A stretch of 64,000 nucleotides of DNA, from assembly GCA_016713175.1 (NCBI GenBank), contig JADJPQ010000001.1, positions 709,001 to 773,000 on the forward strand, given 5' to 3'. Of the stretch, positions 31,304-40,811 are shown piece after piece. Every line of letters begins with the position of its first letter. Within the stretch, counting starts at the first letter, position 1. The position numbers and the translations under genes were made by a program. The notes below the pieces were generated by a model. It saw only the letters and a list, made by a program, of their open reading frames with translations, was not told the DNA's origin and did not search any database. The DNA is from Planctomycetota bacterium. GTDB lineage: Bacteria > Planctomycetota > UBA1135 > UBA2386.

Positions 31304-32750
31304 TCACCGGATCGCGACCGCGAACCAGGCGCTGACGTGCGCCGGCGCCTGATCGACGATGGCCTGGACATGCAGGGTCACGCCCGCCAGCAGCGGCGCG
31401 TTCGGGACGACGAACGGAAACCGTGCCGGAGTGCCGTTCGGCGCCACCAATCCGGGCGCCAGCAGCAGCGGACCGTTCGGGTCGAGCGCCACTTCGCCGA
31501 GGCCGGCGATCGCGACCGGCTGCGGCAACGCCGCCAGGGCGATGCCGAGCACGACCCCGTGCGAGAAGGTCGCGTAGCCAGGCTGGCTCCAGACTTCGGG
31601 TTGCCAGACCTGACCGAGCAGGGGTTGGTCCGGGCGCAGATCGCGGTGGCGATTGACCAGCAGCGTGGGCGACACGAACGGTTCGGTGGTGAGCACGTCC
31701 GGATCGCCATCGCGATCGAAGTCGGCCGCGAGCAGTCCCGTGGCCTGCGTCAACAGCGTCGGCAACCGGCCTGGCGTCACCATGAACCCGCCCTGACCGG
31801 TGCCCAGCGCCAGCGTGATGCCGTTGGCGGTCGTCCGCAGCAGATCGGCCACGCCGTCCTCGTCGACGTCGATCAGCAGCAGCTTGTTCGCGCCGTCCGC
31901 GACGGTCGGCAGCGCGGTCCCTGCCGTGAACGCATTGCCGGGCATGCAGCAGCACGTCGTCAGTGGGGGAACCGCTGCGGCTGACGACGACATCGGGGTC
32001 GCCGTCGCCATCCAGGTCGCCGACCGCGAGGTCGCGGATGGTGCCCGGCAGCAGCGCGCCGACCCAGGCTGCGGTCACGTCGGTGAACACCAGGTTGCCG
32101 TCGTTGCGCGCCACGACCACGCCGTTCACGCTGCCCAGCAGCAGATCCGGGTCGCCATCGCCCTCGAGATCGGCGGTCGCCAGCACAAAGGACGATGGCG
32201 TGGGCAGCACGTTCCGGCGCTGCAGCGTGCCGGCCTGATTGACCAGCACGGCGTTGCCACCCGTGAGGGTGTTGCCGCTGGCGGCGATGTCGACGTCGCC
32301 ATCGCCATCGAGGTCGGTGGCGACGAGGCTGGTGTAACCGCTGGCGTCGGCGTAGCCGGTGTCGACGAACGTGCCGTTGCCGAGGTTGCGCCACAGCACG
32401 TTGGTGCCGAGCGACGAACCGAACAGGTCGAGGTCGCCGTCGTTGTCGAGGTCGAAGGCGAGGACCCTGCCGACGAAGAACAGCGATCCCTGGGCAGGCA
32501 ACGCCGTCAGGCTGACGTCGGTGAACCGTTCGTTGCCGTCGTTGCGCAGCAGCCGTCGTCCCGGTGAGCCGGCCAGGTTCGCCGCCTGACCGAACAGGTC
32601 GAGATCGCCGTCGCCGTCGAAGTCGCCGGCGACCGCGTGCACCGGCTGGGCGGCCAGGAGCGCGGCCGGCGTGCGGAACTCGAACTGGGTTTGCGCCGAC
32701 AGGCCAGCGGTCAGAAGGGCGAGGGGCGCGCGGCAGGCGATCACCCGCAC
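31304..32750 (-). pseudogene. Secreted FG-GAP repeat protein with one-base frameshift
   Basis: The frame from the ATG at 32750 (signal RVIACRAPLALLTAGLSAQ) gives FG-GAP repeats (DFDGDGDLDLFG, DLDNDGDLDLFG, DLDGDGDVDIAA, DLEGDGDPDLLLG, DLDGDGDPDVVV) up to DDVLLH. The match then continues in another frame as GNAFTAGTALPTVADG, DVDEDGVADLL, DFDRDGDPDVLT and the recurrent C-terminal module (VVPNAPLLAGVTLHVQ). Removing one base of the GGG at 31940-31942 rejoins both parts as LLHAGNAFTAG, about 481 residues. The shift is in a short homopolymer, so sequencing error and real mutation are both possible. Confidence 0.75.
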
Positions 32751-32793
32751 AGCGTAGCGCCCAGGATTGGCGTGGGGTGGCGCCGGCCTCGCC

Positions 32794-33939
32794 TCACCGG
32801 CGCATGCCGCGGGTCAGCGCTTCGAATGCCCGCGGCTGGACGAGCTTCGACGGATCCAGCAGCGACTCGACCAGGCGCAACGCCGTGGCGCCGCGCCGTT
32901 CATCGGGCGCGACCAGGCCGATCGCGAACACGGCGTCGGCACGGACCTCGTCCGAGCCGTGTCGGGTCAACTGCAGGACGCGCGGCCAGGTGCTCTGCGC
33001 CGCGGCTCCGGCCCGGGCGACGGCCTGCAGCGCTGCGGTGAGCACGGCCGGCTCCGCATCCTCGAGGCAGCGACCGATCGCCGCGATCGCACGTTCGTCG
33101 GTCAGCCTGAGGTTGGCGGCGGCCGTGAGCGCGGCGATGCGCACGGCGCTGGCCCGGTCCCGCAGCGAGGCCAGCACGTCGACCGCGGCGGTGTCGCCGT
33201 GCTGCCGGCAGCGGCCGATGCCCTCGATGGCGTTGGCGCGGACCGTCGGCTCGGGATCCTGTACGACCGTCCGCAGGGCGGCGACGACCTCGGCTTCGTC
33301 GTGACCGATGCCGAGCGATCTGGCCGCCTGGGCCCGAACGGTCGGTTCCTGGTCCTTCAGGGCCGCGATCAGGGTGGCGCGGATTGCCTCGTTCCAATCG
33401 ATCTGGTGCAGGTGCCGGACGAGCGCGAGGCGGACTTCGACGGCGGGGTCGTTCGCCAGCGTGAGCAGTCGCTCCTGGTGTCCGCGGGCCGCGGAACCGG
33501 CCTGGCAGATCTTCTGGATCGCCTTGGCGCGCTCGGCCGCGTCGGCGTGGTCGAGACCGGCGAGGTGGCGATCGACGTTCGGGCGCAGCATGCGGCCCCC
33601 GAGGCCGACCGCCGATTCCCAGGCGGTCTCGGTCTCGTCGGCGACGATGTCGCGCAGCAACTCGGCGGCGGGCGCGAGGTCTGGTCGGAGCGCGAGCAGC
33701 GCGGTCACCGCGGCGCCGCGGACGTCGCCCACCGGATCGCACAGCGCGGCCGCGACGGCTTCCTGCTCGGGCCTGCCCGCCTGGCCTTTGGCGAGTTCGG
33801 CGAGGGCTTCGATCCTCACCGTGGCCTGCTCCGACTTCAGACGTTCGAGAGGCGTCGATTCCTGGCCCGGCAGGATCGTCGAGCAGGCCAGCAGCAGGCC
33901 GACGCAGCGGAGGGATCGGGCCGTAGGATGCCGTCGCAT
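32794..33939 (-). CDS. Exported HEAT-repeat protein
   Basis: This 381-residue protein has a probable signal or lipoprotein-like leader (LRCVGLLLACSTILPGQ; the Cys is not in a clean lipobox). The ATG at 33939 is chosen for this leader; the open frame runs further upstream through non-coding-like sequence. The body is about ten HEAT-type helical hairpins with the usual D-P-x-x-x-V-R-x-x-A pattern (LCDPVGDVRGAAVTAL, ANDPAVEVRLALVRHL, LKDQEPTVRAQAARSL, VQDPEPTVRANAIEGI). Such repeats mediate protein contacts. It starts 43 bp beyond the frameshifted FG-GAP gene. Confidence 0.75.
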   Translation of the reverse strand: MRRHPTARSLRCVGLLLACSTILPGQESTPLERLKSEQATVRIEALAELAKGQAGRPEQEAVAAALCDPVGDVRGAAVTALLALRPDLAPAAELLRDIVADETETAWESAVGLGGRMLRPNVDRHLAGLDHADAAERAKAIQKICQAGSAARGHQERLLTLANDPAVEVRLALVRHLHQIDWNEAIRATLIAALKDQEPTVRAQAARSLGIGHDEAEVVAALRTVVQDPEPTVRANAIEGIGRCRQHGDTAAVDVLASLRDRASAVRIAALTAAANLRLTDERAIAAIGRCLEDAEPAVLTAALQAVARAGAAAQSTWPRVLQLTRHGSDEVRADAVFAIGLVAPDERRGATALRLVESLLDPSKLVQPRAFEALTRGMRR

Positions 33940-34066
33940 GCCGACAGGATAGCCAGGGAACGTCAGATCGGGGCGGCGGTGCTGCAATCGCGGCTTCCAG
34001 GCGCGGAACGGGTGCCAACGCCCGCTACGCTGCGCGGCTCTTGCAACCCGTTCCGAGGACCCATCG

Positions 34067-34549
34067 ATGCAGATGCCCAAGCCCACTTCGATCCACAAGA
34101 AACTGATCACCGCGCTCGTCGGCACCTGGACCGGCGACGAAACCATGCACCCGACGCCTTGGGACCAGAAGGGCGGCAAGGCCAAGGGTGTCTACAAGGT
34201 GCGCGCGGCGCTCGGCGGTTTCGGTGTCATCCAGGACTACGCGCAAAAGCGCGGTGGCAAGCCAAGCTACGAAGGTCACGGTGTGCTCGGCTACGACGCG
34301 CAGGCCAACTGCTACCTGTGGCATTGGAGCGACTCGATGGGCGGCGTGCCGGACCAGGTCACCAAGGGCACCTGGGAAGGCGACACGATGACGTTCCAGA
34401 CGTCGTGCGACCACGGCCACTCGCGCTACACCTACAAGTTCGTCAAGAAGAACGTGCTCGACTTCGCGATCGAGATGTCGCAGGACGGGCAGCAGTGGGC
34501 GCCGTTCATGAACGGACGCTATCTGCGCAAGGTCGCCAAGAAGAAGTGA
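34067..34549 (+). CDS. DUF1579-like protein
   Basis: This 160-residue cytoplasmic-looking protein lacks a signal. The opening HKKLITALVGTWTGDETMHP, followed by GGFGVIQDYAQ, GHGVLGYDAQ, HWSDSMGG and GTWEGDTMTFQ, resembles DUF1579-type beta-barrel proteins, which share a lipocalin-like plan and have no settled function. GAGGA lies about 8 bases before the ATG. It stands alone, divergent from the HEAT gene and convergent with the PKD gene across a hairpin. Confidence 0.65.
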   Translation: MQMPKPTSIHKKLITALVGTWTGDETMHPTPWDQKGGKAKGVYKVRAALGGFGVIQDYAQKRGGKPSYEGHGVLGYDAQANCYLWHWSDSMGGVPDQVTKGTWEGDTMTFQTSCDHGHSRYTYKFVKKNVLDFAIEMSQDGQQWAPFMNGRYLRKVAKKK

Positions 34550-34621
34550 TCGGCGAGACTGGCCGGCGCCGAAGGCGATGCGGCCGGGCTCCGGGGTCGG
34601 ACGTGCGGCCCCGTACATGAC

Positions 34622-34647
34622 GACGGGTGGCGTCCTGGCCACCCGTC
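34622..34647. terminator. Hairpin terminator between convergent genes
   Basis: A perfect 10-bp stem (GACGGGTGGC at 34622-34631, GCCACCCGTC at 34638-34647) with a 6-base loop sits in the gap between genes converging at 34549 and 34672. The position fits a bidirectional terminator. There is no long T tract on either strand. Confidence 0.55.
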
Positions 34648-34671
34648 ACCCGAACCAACGGCCGGCCGACA

Positions 34672-36933
34672 TCACTCGATGTTGATGTCGATCACGCGCG
34701 TGGCCGCACCTGTGGTGCCGAGCACGAGCCACTGGCCGTACACGTGCAGGCCCTGGAACATCGTGTTCAGCGGGATGCCGAGCGGCTGGCTCGCCGCGTT
34801 GCCCATCGTGACGTGGAAGTTGCTCCCGAACGGATCGACTTCCAGCTGGCAGCCGGCACCGAGCACAGCGCTCAGGTCAAAGGTGCCGAACGCCGACGGA
34901 GTCAGACCCAGCACCATGATCGCGCCACGCAGGTCTTCGGCGTTGCTGAGGTCGACCGCGAAGGTCAGGTTGCCCACCGCGGGAACGCCGTTACCGGCGA
35001 TGACTGGTGTGCCACCGGGACCGGCGCACGACGACCCGAAGGTGCCGGCGGAAGCATGTTCGCCCAGCAGGTAGGTGGCGATGACCTCGCCGGCACTCAG
35101 CGGGCGGCTGTAGATCCGGAAATCGTCGAGGTCGTAGTAGCGGACGTAGCCGCTGGTCGTGGCAGTCTGCCAGCCGACGTGCAGTTCGGTCGTCGTGAAG
35201 CTGTGCAGGCCCGGCGTGAAGTTGGTGGTCGTGTTGAGCACGCCGTTGAAGTACCACTTGCCGGTGCCGGCGGTGTTGTCGACCACGAGGCAGACGTGCT
35301 CCCAGACACCGGGATTGGCCTGCACGTTGTAGGTCGCGTTGATGTCCGGTGCGCCGGAACTGCGGTACCACAAGCTGGTGCCGGCCACGCCACCGGTGAA
35401 CCAGCGCACGCTCGAGCCCGTGCCGCCGAAGCCATAGCCGATGGTCGCGCCGGGAGCCGTGGCGCCCAGGCGCTGCCACCACGACATCGTCATGTCGCCG
35501 GACAGGGTCAAGCCACCCGTCGTGTTGACCGTGTTGACGCTCGGGACGTTGCCCGCGTTCGCCAGCATGCCGAAGCCAGCCTCATTGCCGTGGAACAGCG
35601 GCATCGTCTGGTTGCCGTGCCACCCGGTGTTGCTGACGGTGCCGTGCGAAGGCAGCACGTTGGTGGTCGCGGTGTTGGCGACCGAGGTGCCGCGGACTTC
35701 GTTGAACTGGTACTGCAAGATCTCGGGCGGCGCCGGAGGCGTACCCGCGGCGACGACCACGATCATGTTGGTCTTGGTCTCGGTGTCGCTGAAGCAGCCG
35801 TTGCTCACCGTCAAGGAGACGGAGTAGGTGCCGGGCGTGGCGTAGGCGAACACGGGGTTCTGCGCGTTGCTGTCGATGATCGTGTCACCGTCGAGGTCCC
35901 ATGCCCAGGTCGTGACCGGGCCGGTGCTGGTGTCGGTGAAGGTGGTGAACAGCGGCGCGAAGCCGGCGACCGGCGCCGCGGTGAAGTCGGCGCTGATCGG
36001 ATCGACGACGATGTAGCCGGTCTTGGTCTCGGTGTCGGCCGGGTTGCTGGCGTCGGTGACCGTCAGCGACACCGTGTAGATGCCGCAGGCGCCGTAGCTG
36101 TGGGTCGGGTTCTGGCTGGTGTAGTCGGTGACGTTGTCGCCATCGACGTCCCAGGCCCAGCTGGTGATGCCACCCGGATCCGAACTGAAGCTCTGGTCGG
36201 TGAACTGCACCGCCAGCGGCGAGTTGCCGGTGGTCACGTTGGCCGTGAACGCGGCGAACAGGCCGACCGCAGGCACGTAGTCCAGCGTCACGATGGTGCC
36301 GTGGTTGGCGGTGATGGTGCCCGCCGCCGCGTTCGTGCTGTTGAACACACGCGAGGCGTTGACGCCGGCCGTGGCGTGCACGTCGACGGCCTGGCCCGGC
36401 GTCGCCGCGATCGAGTTTGACGGGACCCAGCAGTCGATGATCAGGTCGCCCTGGGTTGGATCGTAGACGAACGGCGTGATCGCGAGGTCGACCACCGTGT
36501 TGCCCGGAATGCCGGTGCCGTTGCCGGCGCCCGCCAGGTACTGGACGTTGCCGGAGTAGACACGAACGAGGTTGGTGCCGTGGTTGGACGCCATCGTCGT
36601 GCTCGGAGCGGCGAAGTCGACCGCTGCCGTCGACATGTCGACCCAGCAACCGGAATGCGTGCCGCCCGCCCAGGTAGTCGTGGTCGCGACGGCGTTGGCC
36701 CGCCAGCGCAGGCGGTTGATGATGATCGGCGAGGTGATGCCCTGCGCCGTGAAGTGCGAGCTGTCGTAGATCATCTGCTGCTGCAGATTCGCCGTCGTGC
36801 TGAAACGGTTCCACGGGAACGCGTTGCTGGAACCGCCTTCGGCTGCGGCGTAGCCGTTCGGAATCGTGATCGTCTGCGCGGCGGCAGACACCACCAGCAA
36901 CAGGCTGGCGGCAAGCGATGTGCGTGGGGACAT
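34672..36933 (-). CDS. Secreted PKD/LamG-domain protein
   Basis: This 753-residue exported protein has a signal (SPRTSLAASLLLVVSAAAQ). The ATG at 36933 has AGGAG 4 bases upstream; another in-frame ATG lies at 36957. Residues 20-215 are unassigned. Two PKD domains follow, about 218-305 and 305-395, each with the W-A-W-D core (ITSWAWDVDGDNVTDY, VTTWAWDLDGDTIIDS). Then comes a LamG/concanavalin-like domain to ~595 (GLTLSGDMTMSWWQRLG, WEHVCLVVDNTAGTGKWYFNG, DLDDFRIYSRPLS). The C-terminus is the recurrent module (GAGCQLEVDPFG ... IPLNTMFQGLHVYGQW). A glycan-binding surface protein is a fair inference. Confidence 0.82.
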   Translation of the reverse strand: MSPRTSLAASLLLVVSAAAQTITIPNGYAAAEGGSSNAFPWNRFSTTANLQQQMIYDSSHFTAQGITSPIIINRLRWRANAVATTTTWAGGTHSGCWVDMSTAAVDFAAPSTTMASNHGTNLVRVYSGNVQYLAGAGNGTGIPGNTVVDLAITPFVYDPTQGDLIIDCWVPSNSIAATPGQAVDVHATAGVNASRVFNSTNAAAGTITANHGTIVTLDYVPAVGLFAAFTANVTTGNSPLAVQFTDQSFSSDPGGITSWAWDVDGDNVTDYTSQNPTHSYGACGIYTVSLTVTDASNPADTETKTGYIVVDPISADFTAAPVAGFAPLFTTFTDTSTGPVTTWAWDLDGDTIIDSNAQNPVFAYATPGTYSVSLTVSNGCFSDTETKTNMIVVVAAGTPPAPPEILQYQFNEVRGTSVANTATTNVLPSHGTVSNTGWHGNQTMPLFHGNEAGFGMLANAGNVPSVNTVNTTGGLTLSGDMTMSWWQRLGATAPGATIGYGFGGTGSSVRWFTGGVAGTSLWYRSSGAPDINATYNVQANPGVWEHVCLVVDNTAGTGKWYFNGVLNTTTNFTPGLHSFTTTELHVGWQTATTSGYVRYYDLDDFRIYSRPLSAGEVIATYLLGEHASAGTFGSSCAGPGGTPVIAGNGVPAVGNLTFAVDLSNAEDLRGAIMVLGLTPSAFGTFDLSAVLGAGCQLEVDPFGSNFHVTMGNAASQPLGIPLNTMFQGLHVYGQWLVLGTTGAATRVIDINIE

Positions 36934-37123
36934 GGGACTCCTGTCGAGCAAGGTCATGTAAAGAGACGGGTTACGGAAGACAAGGATCCACCAGGGGTTA
37001 CCTGTGACAAGGGGGCTGGTCGATCGACACAAAGCCGGTACATCGAGTCGAGCGACCGACTTGCTGCCGTCGGACCCGGGCCGAAGTGCGTACCCCGCGC
37101 GGGACGGCCGCAAGCGGCGTGCG

Positions 37124-39370
37124 TCAGCGCGCCGGTCCGCGCTCGAGCAGATCGAGCAGCCGCATCGCCGCCGCCGGAATCACCGTTCCTGGCCCGAACA
37201 CCTCGGCAACGCCCGCCGCCTGCAACGCTGGCCAGTCCTGTTCGGGAATCACGCCGCCAGCGACCACCAGCATGTCGCCGCGACCCTGCTGCCGCAGCAG
37301 CGCCACCAGTTCGGGCACCAGCGTCCGGTGCGCGCCGGCCAGCGTGCTGATGCCGCAGATGTGCACGTCATTCTCGATCGCCTGCCGTGCGACTTCCTGT
37401 GGCGTCTGGAACAGTGGCCCGATGTCGACATCGAAGCCGAGATCCGCGAAGGCGCTGGCGATCACGCGGGCGCCGCGGTCGTGGCCGTCCTGGCCCATCT
37501 TGGCGACCAGGATCCGAGGCCGCCGGCCGTGCCGTTCGAGGAACGCGCGAGTGCGCTGCTGGGCTTCGGCTACGGCGGGCATCGACTTCGCTTCGGCAGC
37601 ATACACGCCGGCCACCGTGCGCAGCGTCGCCTGGTAGCGGCCGAACACGTCTTCCAGTGCCTGGCTCACTTCGCCGACGGTGGCGCCGAGTTGCACGGCG
37701 TCGACGGCCAGCGCCAGCAGGTTGGCCTGGCCACGCGCGCCGTCGCGCAAGGTCGTCAGCGAACGCGCAACCGCGGCGCCATCGCGCGTCTTCTTCAGTT
37801 CGGCCAGGCGGGCGCACTGCGCGTTCCGCACCGCGGTGTTGTCGATCGACAGGATGTCGAGCGGTTCCTGCTGCGCCGGCTTGTACTTGTTGACGCCGAC
37901 GATCGTCTCGGTGCCGGCGTCGATGCGCGCCTGCCGCCGCGCCGCCGCTTCCTCGATGCGCAGTTTGGGCAGCCCCGCCTCGATGGCCTTGGTCATGCCG
38001 CCGAGCTGTTCGACTTCCTGGATCAGCGTCCACGCCTTCTGCGCCAGCTGGTCGGTCAGCCACTCGACGTAGTGCGAACCGGCGAGTGGATCGACGACGT
38101 GCGTGATCTGCGACTCTTCCTGCAGGATCAACTGGGTGTTGCGGGCGATGCGCGCCGAGAACTCGGTCGGCAGCGCGATCGCCTCGTCGAGCGCGTTGGT
38201 GTGCAGCGACTGCGTGCCGCCGAGCGCGGCGGCCAGTGCTTCCAGGCACGTGCGTACGACATTGTTGTACGGATCCTGCGCCGCCAGCGACCAACCCGAG
38301 GTCTGGCAGTGCGTGCGCACCGCCTTCGACTTCGGATCCTTGGCGCCGAACGCGTGCACGATCTTGCTCCACAACAATCGCGCCGCGCGCAGCTTGGCGA
38401 TCTCGGTGAAGAAGTTCATGCCGATCGCGAAGAAGAACGACATCCGGCCGGCGAGCTTGTCGACGTCGAGGCCGGCCTGGATGCCCGTTCGCAGGTACTC
38501 TAGGCCGTCGGCGAGCGTGTAGGCGAGTTCCTGATCGGCGGTCGCGCCGGCTTCGTGCATGTGGTAGCCGGACACGCTGATCGAATTGAACTTCGGCATC
38601 TGCTCGCCGCAGTACGCGAAGATGTCGCGGACGATGCGCATGCTGGGCGCCGGCGGGTAGATGTAGGTGTTCCGGACCATGAACTCCTTCAGGATGTCGT
38701 TCTGGATGGTGCCGGAGAGTTTGTGTGCGGGAACGCCCTGTTCCTTGGCGGCGGCGATGTAGAGCGCCAGGATCGGCAGCACCGCGCCGTTCATCGTCAT
38801 GGAGACGGAGACCTGGTCGAGCGGGATGCCGCCGAACAGGATGCGCATGTCGGCGATGGAGTCGATCGCGACGCCGGCCATGCCGACGTCGCCGCTGACG
38901 CGCGGGTGGTCGCTGTCGTAGCCGCGGTGGGTGGCGAGGTCGAAGGCGACGGAGAGGCCTTGTTGGCCGGCGGCGAGGGCTTTGCGGTAGAAGGCGTTGG
39001 TCTGCTCAGCGGTGGAGAAGCCGGCGTACTGGCGCAGGGTCCAGGGCTTCTGGGTGTACATCGAGGCGTACGGGCCACCGAGGAACGGCGGGATGCCGGC
39101 GAGGGAAGTGCGGTGCGGCAGTTCGTCGGTGTCGGCAGCGGTGACGAGGGGCGGGTGGGCAATGCCTTCCGGGGAGCGCCACGGGGCGGTGTCGCCGGCG
39201 AGTTTCTGCCAGGCGGTGCGGTCGGCGGGGGGGAACTCGGCGAAGCCGTAGGGGAGCTTGGTGAAGTCGGGGAGCACGGGGGCGGGCACTGTAGCGGGTG
39301 ATGGTGGGGGAGCGGGAACGTTGCCCGGCGGCTGATCCCGTGGACGGTCTTGGCGCCACAGCTCATGCAT
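37124..39370 (-). CDS. scpA: Methylmalonyl-CoA mutase
   Basis: This 748-residue single-chain B12-dependent mutase interconverts methylmalonyl-CoA and succinyl-CoA in propionate and branched-chain metabolism. The N-terminal catalytic barrel shows YASMYTQKPWTLRQYAGF, GLSVAFDLATHRGYDSDHPR, VSVSMTMNGAVLPILALYI, NSISVSGYHMHEAGA and RTHCQTSGWSLAAQDPYNN. The C-terminal cobalamin domain carries ILVAKMGQDGHDRGARVI with the cobalt-ligating His630, and VVAGGVIPEQD. The length is usual for the single-chain (MutB/ScpA-like) form. An ATG at 39370 fits, though the first ~30 residues are Pro-rich and the true start may be later. No epimerase or MeaB chaperone gene is in the window. Confidence 0.93.
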   Translation of the reverse strand: MHELWRQDRPRDQPPGNVPAPPPSPATVPAPVLPDFTKLPYGFAEFPPADRTAWQKLAGDTAPWRSPEGIAHPPLVTAADTDELPHRTSLAGIPPFLGGPYASMYTQKPWTLRQYAGFSTAEQTNAFYRKALAAGQQGLSVAFDLATHRGYDSDHPRVSGDVGMAGVAIDSIADMRILFGGIPLDQVSVSMTMNGAVLPILALYIAAAKEQGVPAHKLSGTIQNDILKEFMVRNTYIYPPAPSMRIVRDIFAYCGEQMPKFNSISVSGYHMHEAGATADQELAYTLADGLEYLRTGIQAGLDVDKLAGRMSFFFAIGMNFFTEIAKLRAARLLWSKIVHAFGAKDPKSKAVRTHCQTSGWSLAAQDPYNNVVRTCLEALAAALGGTQSLHTNALDEAIALPTEFSARIARNTQLILQEESQITHVVDPLAGSHYVEWLTDQLAQKAWTLIQEVEQLGGMTKAIEAGLPKLRIEEAAARRQARIDAGTETIVGVNKYKPAQQEPLDILSIDNTAVRNAQCARLAELKKTRDGAAVARSLTTLRDGARGQANLLALAVDAVQLGATVGEVSQALEDVFGRYQATLRTVAGVYAAEAKSMPAVAEAQQRTRAFLERHGRRPRILVAKMGQDGHDRGARVIASAFADLGFDVDIGPLFQTPQEVARQAIENDVHICGISTLAGAHRTLVPELVALLRQQGRGDMLVVAGGVIPEQDWPALQAAGVAEVFGPGTVIPAAAMRLLDLLERGPAR

Positions 39371-39388
39371 GGGACCAGACCATGCGCT

Positions 39389-39640
39389 GCGCGAGCGGCA
39401 CAGGCCCGAGGGGTCGGTGCTGTACGGAGTGGTTGCCGCCCGAACTGTCGAGTTTCCTGCATGGATTGGCGCGGCCGAACGTTCCTTGCCGGCGTTCGTC
39501 GAGCGCGAGCTGACCGCCTACCTCGAATGCGGAATCCTCGCGCATGGCTGCGCGCGTGTGCATTGCGATGCGTGCAAGCAGGACGAACTGGTGGCGTTCT
39601 CCTGCAAGCGACGCGGCTTCTGTCCGTCGTACCGCCGGCC
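39389..39640 (+). mobile_element. IS91-family transposase remnant, N-terminal zinc-binding part
   Basis: The frame gives RHRPEGSVLYGVVAARTVEF, LPAFVERELTAYLECGILAHGCARV and CDACKQDELVAFSCKRRGFCPS. This is the start of the zinc-binding domain of IS91-type Y1 transposases. It breaks off right after CPS, where the family continues with C-G-x-R-R-M; the Tyr nuclease domain is absent. About 60 bases around the CDAC...CPS part are nearly identical to a second remnant near 59.3 kb. It lies directly upstream of the mutase start, so the mutase promoter region may have been rearranged. Confidence 0.75.
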
Positions 39641-39914
39641 GCTCCTGCTCGATCGACACGACTTGTCTTGGTTGAGATGCTGATCTTGGTGGCTGATCTC
39701 GGCCTGCGATCCTGGCTCGTTTTCGTCTACGCATCGGCCCTCGTGAGGCACTCCTGGGGGCGCACGATCCGCTCTGTCCAGAGCGATCCGGTAGCCACAC
39801 TCCTGGTTGCTGGCAACTGGTCGCTGGTCGGCTTCTTGTTGGTGGTCTAGGCCACAAGGCAACGAAAGCCGAGCCGGCTGGTAACGGTAACTCAGGCCGC
39901 GGGGTAGCCCCCCC
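39641..39914. other. Unassigned sequence between the IS91 remnant and the island promoter
   Basis: About 270 bases follow the broken transposase. A frame gives a hydrophobic run (LVEMLILVADLGLRSWLVFVYA), but it has no start of its own and no recognised family. No hairpin or repeat was found. It may be scrambled insertion-sequence debris; the lower-GC island starts about here. Confidence 0.4.
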
Positions 39915-39943
39915 TTGACTGATGTAGTGTGCATCTGTATACT
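39915..39943 (+). promoter_or_regulatory. Near-consensus sigma-70 type promoter of the PadR-led operon
   Basis: TTGACT (39915-39920) and TATACT (39938-39943) are separated by exactly 17 bases. The ATG of the PadR-like gene is at 39951, only 8 bases after the -10 hexamer, so transcription is predicted to begin on or next to the A of the start codon, giving a leaderless mRNA. The rest of the window is GC-rich and shows no comparable pair. Confidence 0.6.
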
Positions 39944-39950
39944 TCCGGCC

Positions 39951-40250
39951 ATGGATCTGCCGTCCACGGTCGAGTTCCAGCTCCTCGCGCTCGTGGTGAC
40001 CGAGCGAAGCGGCCGGGACGTTGCCCATGCGCTCAAGAACGAGACCGGGCGCACCATCAGCTATGGCACCCTCTACACCACCTTCCGCCGGCTCCGCGAA
40101 TCGGGATGGGTCAGTGTGCGCGACGACGTGGATGAGGATGGGCGCGTCCGCTGGTTCCGCATCACCGCCGCCGGACTAAAGGCGATGGAGCGCGCGCGGG
40201 AGCAGTATCGAGGCTTGGCCGAGTTCGGACTCGGGGGGCAGCTGGCATGA
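39951..40250 (+). CDS. PadR-like winged-helix regulator
   Basis: This 99-residue protein is a single winged-helix domain: LPSTVEFQLLALVV, RSGRDVAHALKNETGRTISYGTLYTTFRRLRESGWVSV, a wing with DEDGRVRWFRITAAG and LKAMERAREQYR. This is the pattern of PadR-family repressors, here without the extended C-terminal dimerisation arm. The ATG at 39951 gives the usual PadR start; the longer frame begins inside the promoter. Its stop overlaps the next start (ATGA at 40247-40250). It most likely autoregulates this operon through the promoter just upstream. Confidence 0.8.
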   Translation: MDLPSTVEFQLLALVVTERSGRDVAHALKNETGRTISYGTLYTTFRRLRESGWVSVRDDVDEDGRVRWFRITAAGLKAMERAREQYRGLAEFGLGGQLA

Positions 40251-40783
40251 AGTCCCAACGGAAGAAGAAGACGGGTCTGAGGATTGCCGGTAGCCGGTTG
40301 GTCGTATCAGACGGAGTCGGCTTCGTGCGGTATCTCATGGGCGAGATTCCCGATGATCGCAAGTCCGAGCTGCGCTTCCGGGGCGCCCTCGCCAGGATCG
40401 CGAGATTCGGACTCGGGTCACGCGAGCGCATTCTTAGCAAGCTGCCCGAGCATGTCCTTCGCCAGTGTGTCTCCACTGTGGCACCTTCTACGGTTCATGC
40501 GGGCGGTGCGCTGGGTTTCTTCGCCTGGTTCACTCGCGGTGAAATTCGTGAGGCAATCCGTGCATCGTCCGCCGACCTCCGCAAGGACGTGCGGGCCATG
40601 CGGAAGGAGAACTGCGGGCGTTGGCACATACTCGCCGTCCGGTTCTGGATCACAACGACGACCATCGTTCCAATCCTCTGGGACGGCTGCGTGAGAATCT
40701 CGAAGAAGCTTCCAATGCTGGGATCGGCGGTGCGGGCGGTCTCAGCGTTGCTGCGGAAGATCGACCCACCGCGCCTCGGCTAG
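40247..40783 (+). CDS. Hypothetical protein with hydrophobic segments, operon gene 2
   Basis: No family is recognised. The 178-residue product begins with a basic KSQRKKK tail. It has two hydrophobic stretches, AGGALGFFAWF near the middle and HILAVRFWITTTTIVPILW near residue 150, so membrane association is likely. A Lys/Arg/Leu-rich region (RKDVRAMRKE) separates them. It overlaps the PadR stop by 4 bases, the usual sign of translational coupling, and is followed after 28 bases by the kinase-like gene. Small membrane proteins encoded with PadR repressors are often their regulated targets; that is inference here. Confidence 0.65.
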   Translation: MKSQRKKKTGLRIAGSRLVVSDGVGFVRYLMGEIPDDRKSELRFRGALARIARFGLGSRERILSKLPEHVLRQCVSTVAPSTVHAGGALGFFAWFTRGEIREAIRASSADLRKDVRAMRKENCGRWHILAVRFWITTTTIVPILWDGCVRISKKLPMLGSAVRAVSALLRKIDPPRLG

Positions 40784-40811
40784 ACTAACGTCAAGATCTT
40801 CCAAGTCGCAA

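Noticed and set aside
39350..39850. Membrane protein gene with LVEMLILVADLGLRSWLVFVYA
   Set aside because: The hydrophobic run has no own start and follows out-of-frame transposase sequence. No family is recognised.
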